A stretch of DNA of 64,000 nucleotides from Bacillus velezensis (lineage in GTDB: Bacteria; Bacillota; Bacilli; Bacillales; Bacillaceae). Positions 21,607 to 29,927 of this stretch are shown piece after piece. The first letter of the stretch is position 1; the number at the start of each line of letters is the position of its first letter. Both the position numbers and the translations under genes were made by a program. The stretch spans positions 105,658-169,657 of the forward strand of contig NZ_LLZC01000001.1 in NCBI RefSeq assembly GCF_001461825.1, written 5' to 3'. Under the pieces are notes generated by a model. It did not search any database. It was not told the DNA's origin and saw only the letters and a program-made list of their open reading frames with translations.

Positions 21607-22935
21607 CTATGATCCGGCAGGGCTGTGTCCCTGCTTTTTTTGTACGATCCATGTCACGATCGCAATGACGGCGAGAAAACAAAGGCTGACCAGAAAACCG
21701 GGCCGGCTCGATTTCTCAAACAGCGTCCCGGAGACGGCCGCGACGATCAGCACAAGGGCGATAACAATCTGTGCGGTTCCCATCTTTGTCGTTTCGAGCA
21801 GTTTCTTGCCCGAGAACAAAATGAACAGCCACGTATAAAGAAGCATGAGGCCCGCCGCGGTTGTCATGTGTTCATATATGTTTTTTGGCAGCACCAGTGA
21901 CAGGATGATGGAGACGATGAGTCCGGCAAACGTCAATCCGAGCGCAGGCCAGCAGATTTTTTTGTTTTCCTTTAACCTGAAGCATTTCGGCGCATCCCCG
22001 TCATCGGCCATTGTACAAAGCAATGTCGTCACGGCAAACAGCGAGGCGACGAGCGTGGAAAATCCCGCAATAATAAAAATCCCGTTAAAAATATCAAGAA
22101 TGATATCTAAATGAAAACCCTTCAGCGATGTAATAAACGGGCTGTCCTGTTCGGTGAATTTGCCCAGCGGCACTAACAGCAGCGCCAGGCCGAGAGAAAT
22201 GACGTAAATGACCGCAAGTACGGCAAGCATCAGCCGGCCTGATTTTGAGGCTTCCTCCGGTTTTTTCAAGTGTACGGTCATCAGCCCCAAGACTTCAATT
22301 CCTCCGAAGGCGTAAAACGCATAAATCAGTCCCGTCCATAACCCCATCGCTCCGTGCGGGAACAAATCCTTTGATTCGTTCGGCACCTGCACATCCGGTT
22401 TATGAGAAAATATACCGCACAGCGCCAATATGGCGATGACGATAAACATAAAAATCGCCGCCGTCTTGACAACAGCGAGCACATTTTCCGTTTTTTGAAA
22501 AACGGACAGCCCCGTAAATATAATCAAAAGACCGAGCACCGCATAGATGGAGGCGAAAATCCACAGCGGCACATTCGGAAACCAATGCTTCGTAAACAGC
22601 GAGATCGCTGTCAGCTGGCTTCCCGTGATCAGCATCTCGGACGACCAGTACACCCATCCGTTGCTGAAACCGGCCCAAGTGCCGAAAGCCTTTCTCGCAT
22701 AAGCGCAAAAAGACCCCTTTTCGGGCTGTTTAGCCGAAAGCTTCGCAAGCTGCTCAAAGACAAAATAGGTGCCAAGCCCGGCAATAAGAAATGAGATCAG
22801 CGCGGAATATCCGCTTTTGACAATAGCGATGCTGGACCCGAGAAAAAAGCCCGTCCCGATTGTGCAGCCGACGCCGATTAAGGAGAGCTGCCACCAAGCG
22901 AGATTTCCTTTAGGCTGGTCCTGTGATTTACTCAT
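21607..22935 (-). CDS. ycgH: APC-family amino acid permease YcgH
   Basis: A 442-residue amino acid permease with 12 predicted helices and the APC-superfamily first-helix signature SLIGVGCTIGTGFFLGSSIAIVKSGYSALISFLIAG. The second conserved stretch is GLIYAFYAFGGIEVLGLMTVHLKKPEEA. It is similar to YbxG/GabP-type carriers; substrate unknown. The ATG at 22935 is chosen because the G-run GGGG lies 9 bases before it; the TTG at 22956 has none. Divergent from ycgI, a DUF1989 urea-carboxylase-associated protein, which hints at amino acid or urea-type nitrogen catabolism. Confidence 0.9.
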   Translation of the reverse strand: MSKSQDQPKGNLAWWQLSLIGVGCTIGTGFFLGSSIAIVKSGYSALISFLIAGLGTYFVFEQLAKLSAKQPEKGSFCAYARKAFGTWAGFSNGWVYWSSEMLITGSQLTAISLFTKHWFPNVPLWIFASIYAVLGLLIIFTGLSVFQKTENVLAVVKTAAIFMFIVIAILALCGIFSHKPDVQVPNESKDLFPHGAMGLWTGLIYAFYAFGGIEVLGLMTVHLKKPEEASKSGRLMLAVLAVIYVISLGLALLLVPLGKFTEQDSPFITSLKGFHLDIILDIFNGIFIIAGFSTLVASLFAVTTLLCTMADDGDAPKCFRLKENKKICWPALGLTFAGLIVSIILSLVLPKNIYEHMTTAAGLMLLYTWLFILFSGKKLLETTKMGTAQIVIALVLIVAAVSGTLFEKSSRPGFLVSLCFLAVIAIVTWIVQKKQGHSPAGS

Positions 22936-23059
22936 GAAGTTCAACCCCTTTATCAAAGCTTAGATTGCGGCCGTCAGAAGGGGAATATACATCCAATAAA
23001 TTGCTTTACATGAAACAAACGGCCGGAGTTCATAATAGAAGAAAAAAAGGAGCAGTCTG

Positions 23060-23656
23060 ATGACACAGCAATTTATCGTACCGCCGAAAAAAGGGCTTGG
23101 TCTAAAGGTTCACAAAGGGCAGATTATAAAAGTTGTCGATGTGGAAGGACAGCAGGTGGCTGACTTCACGGCGTATCATGCCAAGGACTTTTATGAACAT
23201 CTTGATCAGGGCGCGACGATTGATGCCAACCAGTCCATTCATGTAAAAACGGGTGATCATATTTATTCGAATTTATACAAGCCGATGCTGACGCTGATTG
23301 AGGATACAGTCGGCAAGCATGACCTGCTGCTTCCCGCCTGCCGTCCGGATATGAACAGGCTTTTATACGGAAAGCATAAAGACGAGCTCCAGGATACGTG
23401 CTATGACAATATGAGCGGGGCGCTTGAGCCGTTCGGGGTGCCGCGGCCGCATATGCATTACCCATTTGCCATCTTTATGAACACGGTGCTCGATGAGAAG
23501 GGGAACTTATCAGTCGAAACGCCTCTTTCTGACGCGGGTGATTATGTACGGCTCCGTGCGGAAATGGATCTCCTCGTCGCGTTTTCATCCTGTCCGATCG
23601 AAAAAGGAAAATGCAACGGAGACAGCATCACGGCGCTGCGGGTGGAAATCAGCTGA
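23060..23656 (+). CDS. ycgI: DUF1989 (urea carboxylase-associated) family protein YcgI
   Basis: A 198-residue cytosolic protein of the DUF1989 family, found beside urea carboxylase genes in other bacteria. Features: the N-terminal double-psi-like start IVPPKKGLGLKVHKGQIIKVVDVEGQQVADF, DHIYSNLYKPMLTLIEDTVGKHDLLLPACRPDMN, and HMHYPFAIFMNT. A C-terminal CPIEKGKCNGD segment places two cysteines close together. No urea carboxylase or allophanate hydrolase lies nearby, so the role must be different or broader. AAGGAGCAG ribosome site. Matches B. subtilis YcgI. Confidence 0.87.
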   Translation: MTQQFIVPPKKGLGLKVHKGQIIKVVDVEGQQVADFTAYHAKDFYEHLDQGATIDANQSIHVKTGDHIYSNLYKPMLTLIEDTVGKHDLLLPACRPDMNRLLYGKHKDELQDTCYDNMSGALEPFGVPRPHMHYPFAIFMNTVLDEKGNLSVETPLSDAGDYVRLRAEMDLLVAFSSCPIEKGKCNGDSITALRVEIS

Positions 23657-23725
23657 TCCCGGTGTATTTGATTCACTTAAAATCCGCACCTGTGCTATAT
23701 TTAACAGAGAGTCGTACATAGTGGC

Positions 23726-23761
23726 ATGATTCATTTTCAGCATGAACGGGAAATGAATCAT
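23726..23761. repeat. Inverted repeat upstream of nadE
   Basis: ATGATTCATTT (23726-23736) and its exact complement AAATGAATCAT (23751-23761) enclose a 14-base loop, 30 bases before the nadE ATG. No T-run follows, so it is more likely an operator or 5' leader hairpin than a terminator for ycgI. Confidence 0.6.
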
Positions 23762-23790
23762 AAAGAAACAATGCAGGAGGAGTGATTGGG

Positions 23791-24609
23791 ATGAGCATCC
23801 AGAAACAAATTATGAATGATCTCCATGTAAAGCCCTCAATTGATCCGAAACAAGAAATTGAGGACAGAGTGAACTTTCTGAAACAATATTTGAAAAAAAC
23901 AGGTGCCAAAGGCTTTGTGCTCGGCATCAGCGGGGGGCAGGATTCCACGCTTGCGGGACGCCTCGCCCAATTGGCGGCTGAAAGCATCAGAGAAGAAGGC
24001 GGAAACGCTGAATTTATCGCCGTCCGCCTTCCGCACGGCACACAGCAGGATGAGGATGACGCCCAAATGGCGCTCAAATTCATTAAGCCTGATAAATCTT
24101 GGACGTTTGATATTAAGTCCGCTGTCAGCGCGTTCGCCGATCAGTACAAAAAAGACACGGGCGATCAGCTGTCTGACTTTAACAAAGGAAATGTAAAGGC
24201 CAGAATGAGAATGATCGCTCAATATGCCATTGGCGGACAAGAGGGGCTGCTTGTCATCGGAACCGACCATGCGGCCGAGGCGGTGACCGGTTTCTTCACG
24301 AAATACGGTGACGGCGGAGCTGATCTGCTGCCGCTGACCGGATTAACGAAACGCCAGGGCAGACGTTTATTAGAAGAGCTCGGCGCGCCGGAACGCCTGT
24401 ATTTGAAATTACCGACGGCCGATCTGCTTGATGAAAAACCGCAGCAGACTGATGAGACCGAACTGGGCATCACATACAATGACATTGATGATTATTTAGA
24501 AGGCAAGGACGTTTCTTCCGAAGTGATTGAGGCGCTGGAAAAACGCTACCTCAGTACGGAGCATAAGCGCCAGGTGCCGGCATCAATGTTTGATGATTGG
24601 TGGAAATAG
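23791..24609 (+). CDS. nadE: Ammonia-dependent NAD synthetase NadE
   Basis: A 272-residue NH3-dependent NAD(+) synthetase that amidates deamido-NAD with ATP, the last step of both de novo and salvage routes. The N-type ATP pyrophosphatase P-loop SGGQDS is at residues 47-52; [35 protein letters not shown] carries the metal and deamido-NAD site, and [15 protein letters not shown] is also conserved. There is no glutaminase domain. In B. subtilis nadE (outB) is needed for spore outgrowth. ATG at 23791 follows GGAGGAGTGATTGGG. Ends in a strong terminator shared with the convergent LCI gene. Confidence 0.97.
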   Translation: MSIQKQIMNDLHVKPSIDPKQEIEDRVNFLKQYLKKTGAKGFVLGISGGQDSTLAGRLAQLAAESIREEGGNAEFIAVRLPHGTQQDEDDAQMALKFIKPDKSWTFDIKSAVSAFADQYKKDTGDQLSDFNKGNVKARMRMIAQYAIGGQEGLLVIGTDHAAEAVTGFFTKYGDGGADLLPLTGLTKRQGRRLLEELGAPERLYLKLPTADLLDEKPQQTDETELGITYNDIDDYLEGKDVSSEVIEALEKRYLSTEHKRQVPASMFDDWWK

Positions 24610-24613
24610 AATG

Positions 24614-24646
24614 AAAAAACCTCCCTTTTGAAAGGGAGGTTTTTTG
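24614..24646. terminator. Bidirectional terminator between nadE and the LCI gene
   Basis: AAAAAACCTCCCTTT pairs with AAAGGGAGGTTTTTT around a short loop; A- and T-runs allow it to work on both strands. Confidence 0.93.
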
Positions 24647-24658
24647 TTTATTTCATTT

Positions 24659-24937
24659 TTATTTATCTACACTTTCATAAATCCCTACCCAATACCCTTT
24701 GCTGCTGTCATAGTATTTGCTTTTAAAAATCCACTTTGTTCCATCTAAAACGAAAGAAGCAGCGAAGTTGCCGTTAGGGCTTTGAACGAGTTTGATGGCA
24801 TTAATGCCGGCATCTGCTTTCGTTGAGATTGGGCTATTTTCCACGGATGCTGTTGGTGATGCGGCAAAGGCAGGAGCGGCAGACATCAGTAAGGCAAGAG
24901 ACAGCGCAGAACCGGTTAACACTTTTTTGAATTTCAT
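24659..24937 (-). CDS. LCI-family antimicrobial peptide precursor
   Basis: A 92-residue secreted precursor. MKFKKVLTGSALSLALLMSAAPAFA is a Sec signal peptide; a propeptide of about 20 residues follows, then a mature-like region beginning AIKLVQSPNGNFAASFVL. This is nearly identical to LCI, the beta-sheet antibacterial peptide of B. subtilis A014 / B. velezensis (47 residues, no disulphides). The end differs: as I recall, LCI ends YEVWDRK, here the frame ends YESVDK and is one residue shorter. The ATG at 24937 follows AAAGGGAGTG; a GTG nine bases earlier overlaps that site. It is convergent with nadE and upstream of tmrB on the same strand order, in a base-composition patch richer in A+T than its neighbours. 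Confidence 0.9.
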   Translation of the reverse strand: MKFKKVLTGSALSLALLMSAAPAFAASPTASVENSPISTKADAGINAIKLVQSPNGNFAASFVLDGTKWIFKSKYYDSSKGYWVGIYESVDK

Positions 24938-25115
24938 TTCGAGCACTCCCTTTTCAAATGAAATGTATTACAGTGTTAATAATTAGATGATTATCCATAA
25001 AATACCTTCTATGTTTCTAAAATTTTTTTCTTCATTTGAAAAACATTCCTTCAGAGGGACTTTTTATTTATTGATCCATTTGCATGGGTCAGGGACATGT
25101 TTTCAAAACGTTTTT

Positions 25116-25709
25116 TTATTTGATGCGGATATGATTCAGCTTCACCATCAATCTGTCGGTGAATCTTCGAAGGCTGCCTCTCGAATCAGGCTCAAGAGGC
25201 AGATTTGCTTGGGCAGCGATCGTTTCTGCGACCTGCTGAATAGACATTTGGTCTGTATGGAGATGTTCTGTGAAGAGGCTGTCAGACAGGCTGTTGATGC
25301 AGCGGTCGATTTGTTTTGCGGCCCAGGAGTTTTTTCCTTCCGCTCTGGTGCGCAGGCGTTTCAGCAATGTTTCCTTTGAAGCCAGCAGGGTAAAGTGGTG
25401 AATGGTCCGGCCATCCTGTCTCAGTCTGCTGATCATGTCATGGAAGTATTGATCGTTCGTAATGGTCATGGGCACAATGATGATGCCCTGATATGTATCT
25501 GACAAATAGGAAAGCATGCTGTAATTGAATTCCCGCCACAGAGGGTAGCTTTGAAAGTCATCTTCAGCGATATCCGGCGGTATCATCGAACGCATCGCAA
25601 ACCCCATCTTTTCAGGATCATATACGTAAGACGGTTTCAGTCTTCTGTGCAGTTCAAACGCTGTTTGTGTTTTTCCGGAACCGAAAGCCCCATTTATCCA
25701 AATGATCAT
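25116..25709 (-). CDS. tmrB: Tunicamycin resistance protein TmrB
   Basis: A 197-residue ATP-binding protein that confers tunicamycin resistance in B. subtilis, probably by binding the drug at the membrane. It starts [16 protein letters not shown], with P-loop GAFGSGKT at residues 7-14; [24 protein letters not shown] and [15 protein letters not shown] are preserved, and the C-terminus [20 protein letters not shown], an amphipathic anchor, is almost unchanged from the known protein. The AAAGGGGG ribosome site lies 7 bases before the ATG at 25709; another ATG is at 25712. Follows the TIM-barrel gene, but a terminator lies between. Confidence 0.95.
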   Translation of the reverse strand: MIIWINGAFGSGKTQTAFELHRRLKPSYVYDPEKMGFAMRSMIPPDIAEDDFQSYPLWREFNYSMLSYLSDTYQGIIIVPMTITNDQYFHDMISRLRQDGRTIHHFTLLASKETLLKRLRTRAEGKNSWAAKQIDRCINSLSDSLFTEHLHTDQMSIQQVAETIAAQANLPLEPDSRGSLRRFTDRLMVKLNHIRIK

Positions 25710-25744
25710 CATGTATCCCCCTTTTTCTATATGATACAAAAAAA

Positions 25745-25764
25745 GACCCTTCGATCGAAGAGTC
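25745..25764 (-). terminator. Terminator of the TIM-barrel gene
   Basis: On the minus strand GACTCTTCGA pairs with TCGAAGGGTC (one wobble), followed by seven T's. The stem overlaps the stop codon of the gene at 25763-26551. Confidence 0.8.
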
Positions 25765-26551
25765 AGCGGGAAAAAACAGACGTATATTCGCGGAGCGATT
25801 CCTTTATATGCGTAAAGGCATGTTCTCCAAAATACTCAAGAGAAACAAAACCGTCATATTGTCTGTTCATCAGCTCTTTTAAAAATGCTTTTTGATCGAG
25901 ATCTCCTTGAAAAATCGGAGTTGGCTTGCTGAGATACCAGTTGTCAAAATTCCAGTGATAGTTTTTGAGATGAATGTGGCTGACGGTATGATACAGTTTT
26001 TCTAAAGCGGGCATTTGGTCAACGTGATTGACGTGTAGGTTGGAGCCGTCAAAAATGGTGCGGACCCGCGGATGTCCGACACCCTCCAAAAATGCCAGCG
26101 CCGCCTCCGGTGTATCCGCGTACGTGTCGTAATGAATCTCAAGCCCGATATCGACTTCATAGTCATCTGCGAGCCGTGCCGCCTGCTGAAATTGATCAAC
26201 CGCACGCTGCCACTTTTCCGGTGACGTCCGATGCGAAGGAAGATTGCCGGCAAAGACTCTGATCAAGGGACTGTGCAGCTGTCGTGCCGCGCTTAATGCC
26301 CTTTGAACATCCTTTAACGCCTGCCTTTCATCCTGAGTGGCGAAGTCAGTGTACAAACTGACGGCAGGCACCCCGATGCCTTCCTCCTGAAGCTGCTGAT
26401 CAAGCCTGTCGAGCGGGCCGATTTCCTCTATATATTGTTTAGCGTGTCCGTACCACAGTTCGATTCCGTCAAAGGAGTGCTCCTTCGAGAAAGAAATGAT
26501 GTCGAAAATATGCTTTTTTTTAAATCCTGTCGTGCAAAAACTCAGTTTCAT
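25763..26551 (-). CDS. Xylose-isomerase-like TIM-barrel protein (sugar phosphate isomerase/epimerase family)
   Basis: A 262-residue protein of the AP-endonuclease-2/xylose-isomerase-like TIM-barrel family. It has [17 protein letters not shown] near the N-terminus and the expected metal-ligand positions: Glu in [16 protein letters not shown], Asp/His in [10 protein letters not shown], His in [10 protein letters not shown] and Glu in [11 protein letters not shown]. Such proteins isomerise or epimerise sugars, or dehydrate 3-dehydroshikimate; the sequence does not decide which. AGGAGG lies 7 bases before the ATG. It is not present between nadE and aroK in B. subtilis 168, and stands back to back with a hexuronate/glucarate-type MFS carrier, which suggests a small catabolic module. 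Confidence 0.85.
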   Translation of the reverse strand: MKLSFCTTGFKKKHIFDIISFSKEHSFDGIELWYGHAKQYIEEIGPLDRLDQQLQEEGIGVPAVSLYTDFATQDERQALKDVQRALSAARQLHSPLIRVFAGNLPSHRTSPEKWQRAVDQFQQAARLADDYEVDIGLEIHYDTYADTPEAALAFLEGVGHPRVRTIFDGSNLHVNHVDQMPALEKLYHTVSHIHLKNYHWNFDNWYLSKPTPIFQGDLDQKAFLKELMNRQYDGFVSLEYFGEHAFTHIKESLREYTSVFSR

Positions 26552-26768
26552 CGGTAATCCTCCTGTAACTGTCTATCATATGTGTACTTTTTCCCCGGGT
26601 GTGATACGGATAAACAGGTGAAAAGGGCAGACACTTTTATAAGCGGGGTGTGTCTGCATCAGGTCAGTGCGGCACACAAATTGTTTAGCGCTTTTTTGCG
26701 TCAAAGTATTAAATAATTGACCGAAGTGTTGTACAATTAATTTCATTCGAGTAAGGGGGGAGAAGCCA

Positions 26769-28079
26769 TTGAAAAATGAAACGGAGCTGACGGACTTCAG
26801 TCCCGTCCGCAATAAACCGACTCGCGCTCGTTATGTGATACTGATTCTTTTGTTTTTTATCACTGCGATTAATTATATAGACCGTGCCAGTGTATCTATC
26901 GCCGCCCCGTCCATTCAGACATCGCTGAACATAAGCCCCGCGCTTTTGGGCGTCGTCTTTTCCGCATTCAGCTGGACTTATACGGGAATGCAGATTCCCG
27001 GCGGGCTCATTTTGGACAAATTCGGGTCAAAACGGACGTACGGCGTTTCTTTATTGATCTGGTCTGTTTTCACCGGAGTGCAGGCTTTTGCGGCCAGTTT
27101 CGGATTTTTATTCGGCTGCCGCCTGATGATCGGGCTGGCTGAATCGCCTGCGTTTCCGGCAAACAACCGGATTGTCACGACATGGTTTCCAAGGCGGGAA
27201 CGCGCCTTTGCGACGGGTGCTTATACGGCGGGGGAATATGTGGGGCTGGCGTTCGCCACACCGGTTTTATTCTGGGTGTTAACGGCATTTGACTGGCGCG
27301 CCGTCTTTATTTCCTCAGGGGTGCTCGGGCTTGTTTTCTCCATTTTCTGGTTCAAAATGTATCACGAGCCGAATCGGTGCCGGAAAGTGAACCGGGAGGA
27401 GCTTGATTATATTAGAGAAGGCGGCGGACTGACAGAGGTGTCAGAATCAGCCGGCAGGATCACGTGGCCGGATTTCGTCCAGCTTCTTAAATACCGCAAG
27501 CTTGTCGGCTTGTATATCGGCCAGTTCGCCGTAGCCTCCACGCTGTTCTTCTTTTTGACATGGTTTCCGACTTATCTGGCGGAGGCAAAGCACATGGCTT
27601 TCTTAAAAGTCGGCTTCGCCGCATCAATTCCGTATATCGCTGCCTTTTTCGGCGTATTGTTCGGCGGATATTGGTCTGACGGAATGATGAAACGGGGCGT
27701 GTCGGTGAACGTTGCCCGGAAAACGCCCGTCATCCTCGGTCTTCTGCTGACAGGCTCCATCGTGCTCGCGAATGTTACGGATTCTGCTCCTGCGGTTTTG
27801 ACGATCTTATCCATTGCTTCTTTTGCGCAGGGCATGTCCAATATATCCTGGACGATGCTGAGTGAGGTGGCGCCAAGCGAAACAATCGGATTGGCAGGAG
27901 GCGTGTTTAACTTTTTTGCCAATATGGCCGGTATTATCACCCCGCTTATCATCGGGTTTATCGTCTCTGCGACCGGTTCATATAACGGAGCGATTCTGTT
28001 TGTCGGCGCTGTCGCATTTATCGGGGCATTTTCTTATATTTTCATTGTCGGAAAGGTGGAACGCATTACGCTCCGATAG
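26769..28079 (+). CDS. MFS transporter of the anion:cation symporter family (GudP/ExuT-like)
   Basis: A 436-residue MFS protein with 12 predicted helices, closest in pattern to the ACS family that carries sugar acids (hexuronate, glucarate/galactarate). Hallmarks are INYIDRASVSIAAPSIQ in helix 1, FSWTYTGMQIPGGLILDKFGSKRTYGVSLLIWS, RLMIGLAESPAFPANNRIVTTWFPRRERAFATG and FFLTWFPTYLAEAKHM. The start is TTG at 26769 behind AAGGGGGGAGAAG. Divergent from the TIM-barrel gene across 217 bp; the two probably handle one substrate. It is absent from this place in B. subtilis 168, where the similar GudP is encoded elsewhere. Confidence 0.85.
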   Translation: MKNETELTDFSPVRNKPTRARYVILILLFFITAINYIDRASVSIAAPSIQTSLNISPALLGVVFSAFSWTYTGMQIPGGLILDKFGSKRTYGVSLLIWSVFTGVQAFAASFGFLFGCRLMIGLAESPAFPANNRIVTTWFPRRERAFATGAYTAGEYVGLAFATPVLFWVLTAFDWRAVFISSGVLGLVFSIFWFKMYHEPNRCRKVNREELDYIREGGGLTEVSESAGRITWPDFVQLLKYRKLVGLYIGQFAVASTLFFFLTWFPTYLAEAKHMAFLKVGFAASIPYIAAFFGVLFGGYWSDGMMKRGVSVNVARKTPVILGLLLTGSIVLANVTDSAPAVLTILSIASFAQGMSNISWTMLSEVAPSETIGLAGGVFNFFANMAGIITPLIIGFIVSATGSYNGAILFVGAVAFIGAFSYIFIVGKVERITLR

Positions 28080-28080
28080 A

Positions 28081-28122
28081 AAGAAAAACTCATCTCTTCT
28101 TATAAAGGATGGGTTTTCTTTC
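28081..28122 (+). terminator. Terminator of the MFS gene
   Basis: AGAAAAACTCATC pairs with GGATGGGTTTTCT, followed by TTT; directly after the stop at 28079. Confidence 0.7.
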
Positions 28123-28204
28123 ATTGCATTATCTCTATATTTCAATATTGAGTTATCATATAATAAACATAACTTTTTCATTTCTTAGGAGGATTTCGCC
28201 GAAG

Positions 28205-28765
28205 ATGAACGCAAAACGTGCCATTCCCGTAAGAGAAAGAAATATCGTACTGATCGGATTCATGGGTGTCGGAAAGACAACAATCGGCCAGCTGGTCGCT
28301 AAGAAATTATACAGAGACTTCATTGATATTGATCTGCAGATTGAGAAAGATTTCAATATGTCCATCCCTGAAATGTTTGAGAAAAAAGGTGAAGCCTTTT
28401 TCCGTCAGACTGAAAAGGACTATATATTAGATATCTGCCGCAATACGAAATTCAAGATCGTGTCTCTTGGGGGCGGTTCGTTTAAACAAGAGGAAATCAG
28501 ACAGTGCTGCCTTGAAAACTGTCTCGTGCTCCATCTTGATTTATCATGGGAGAATTGGAAGCAGCGGGCTGATCTGCTGATTGAAAGCCGTCCCGTTCTG
28601 CATAACCGTTCCATGGATGAAATGCAGCAGCTCTTTAACGAGCGCCAAAGCATCTATGATAAACATAATTCAAAAGTGGCGACGGATAATCTGGAACCGG
28701 AAGAAATAGCCGATTATATCGTAGAAACGTTAAAAATCGGCTGGGACCTGTATCAGCCGATGTAA
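28205..28765 (+). CDS. aroK: Shikimate kinase AroK
   Basis: A 186-residue shikimate kinase (also called AroI) that phosphorylates shikimate at O-3 in the common aromatic pathway. P-loop GFMGVGKTT is at residues 18-26, the substrate-binding DIDLQIE follows, then FRQTEKDYI and SLGGGSF (Walker-B-like glycines). The ATG at 28205 gives the N-terminus known from B. subtilis (MNAKRAIPVRERN); its AGGAGG lies 12 bases upstream, a long spacing. The open frame reaches back to 28109 without a better site. Terminated at 28769-28801. Confidence 0.95.
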   Translation: MNAKRAIPVRERNIVLIGFMGVGKTTIGQLVAKKLYRDFIDIDLQIEKDFNMSIPEMFEKKGEAFFRQTEKDYILDICRNTKFKIVSLGGGSFKQEEIRQCCLENCLVLHLDLSWENWKQRADLLIESRPVLHNRSMDEMQQLFNERQSIYDKHNSKVATDNLEPEEIADYIVETLKIGWDLYQPM

Positions 28766-28768
28766 AAA

Positions 28769-28801
28769 GAGCCGTGACGCTGTGAGCGCACGGCTTTTTT
28801 G
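28769..28801 (+). terminator. Terminator of aroK
   Basis: AGCCGTG and CACGGCT enclose a loop of about 12 bases and are followed by a T-run ending at 28801. Confidence 0.85.
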
Positions 28802-28905
28802 TTTTTAAACAAACGTTTATTAAAATGTTTAGAAAATGAGTGTAAAATCGTGTTAAGATAGAGTCAGAAAATTAAATCTTATAAAACAAAGGAGAATAAT
28901 CGGAT

Positions 28906-29862
28906 ATGCAATTATACGACTTGCCGCTCGACCAACTGCAAACCTATAAACCAAATAAAACCGCTCCTCATGACTTTTCGGATTTTTGGGCATCATCATT
29001 ACATGAGCTTGCAAAGGAAGAGGCAAAGCCTGAATTGAAGGCTGAAAGCTACCCGGCTGACGGCGTGAAAGTATTCCGGCTGACATACCGTAGCTTCGGC
29101 AAGGCGGAAATTGAGGGATGGTACGCCGTTCCCGACCGGGAAGGACCGCATCCGGCCATCGTGAAATATCACGGCTATAACGCGAGCTATGACGGGGATA
29201 TACATGACATCGTAAATTGGGCGCTTCACGGATATGCCGCGTTCGGCATGCTTGTCCGCGGTCAGCACAGCAGCACAGATACAAGCGTCTCACCGCACGG
29301 ACACGTTCCCGGCTGGATGACAAAAGGGATTTTAGATAAAGATACATATTATTACCGCGGCGTGTACTTAGACGCCGTCCGGGCTTTGGAAGTCATCAGC
29401 GGCTTTGATGAAGTGGATGAAACAAGGATCGCTGTCATCGGCGGGAGCCAGGGAGGCGGACTTTCAATCGCCGCGGCGGCACTATCTGACATTCCGAGAG
29501 CGGTTGCGGCCGATTATCCTTATTTAAGTAATTTTGAGCGGGCCATTGATGTCGCCCTTGATGAGCCGTATCTTGAGATTAACTCCTTTTTCAGAAAGAA
29601 CGGCAGCCCTGAAACGGAGAAGGCCGCGATGAATACACTGGCCTATTTTGATATCATGAATCTGGCGGACCGCGTAAAAGTTCCGGTGCTCATGTCCATC
29701 GGGCTGATTGACCCCGTGACTCCGCCGTCGACGGTGTTTGCCGCTTACAATCATCTGGAAACGGAAAAAGAATTGAAGGTTTACCGGTATTTCGGACATG
29801 AATACATACCTTCTTTCCATACGGAAAAGCTGGCCTTTCTGAAAGCGCATCTGAAAGGCTGA
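28906..29862 (+). CDS. cah: Cephalosporin-C deacetylase / acetyl xylan esterase Cah
   Basis: A 318-residue CE7 carbohydrate esterase, identical in length to B. subtilis Cah. It is a cytosolic hexamer that removes acetyl groups from short acetylated xylo-oligosaccharides and also from cephalosporin C and 7-ACA. The catalytic triad is Ser181 in GGSQGGG, Asp269 in GLIDPVTPP and His298 in FGHEYIP; the oxyanion-loop tyrosine lies in KYHGYNAS. There is no signal peptide. Strong AAAGGAG site; own terminator. In 168 ycgJ and ycgK precede it; here aroK does. Confidence 0.96.
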   Translation: MQLYDLPLDQLQTYKPNKTAPHDFSDFWASSLHELAKEEAKPELKAESYPADGVKVFRLTYRSFGKAEIEGWYAVPDREGPHPAIVKYHGYNASYDGDIHDIVNWALHGYAAFGMLVRGQHSSTDTSVSPHGHVPGWMTKGILDKDTYYYRGVYLDAVRALEVISGFDEVDETRIAVIGGSQGGGLSIAAAALSDIPRAVAADYPYLSNFERAIDVALDEPYLEINSFFRKNGSPETEKAAMNTLAYFDIMNLADRVKVPVLMSIGLIDPVTPPSTVFAAYNHLETEKELKVYRYFGHEYIPSFHTEKLAFLKAHLKG

Positions 29863-29871
29863 CAGCAGCGC

Positions 29872-29896
29872 AAAGCCCAAGTAATTGGGCTTTTTT
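29872..29896 (+). terminator. Terminator of cah
   Basis: AAGCCCAA pairs with TTGGGCTT around GTAA, followed by T's. Confidence 0.88.
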
Positions 29897-29927
29897 CAGG
29901 AATGATCACGGAAAAGGACGGATACAG

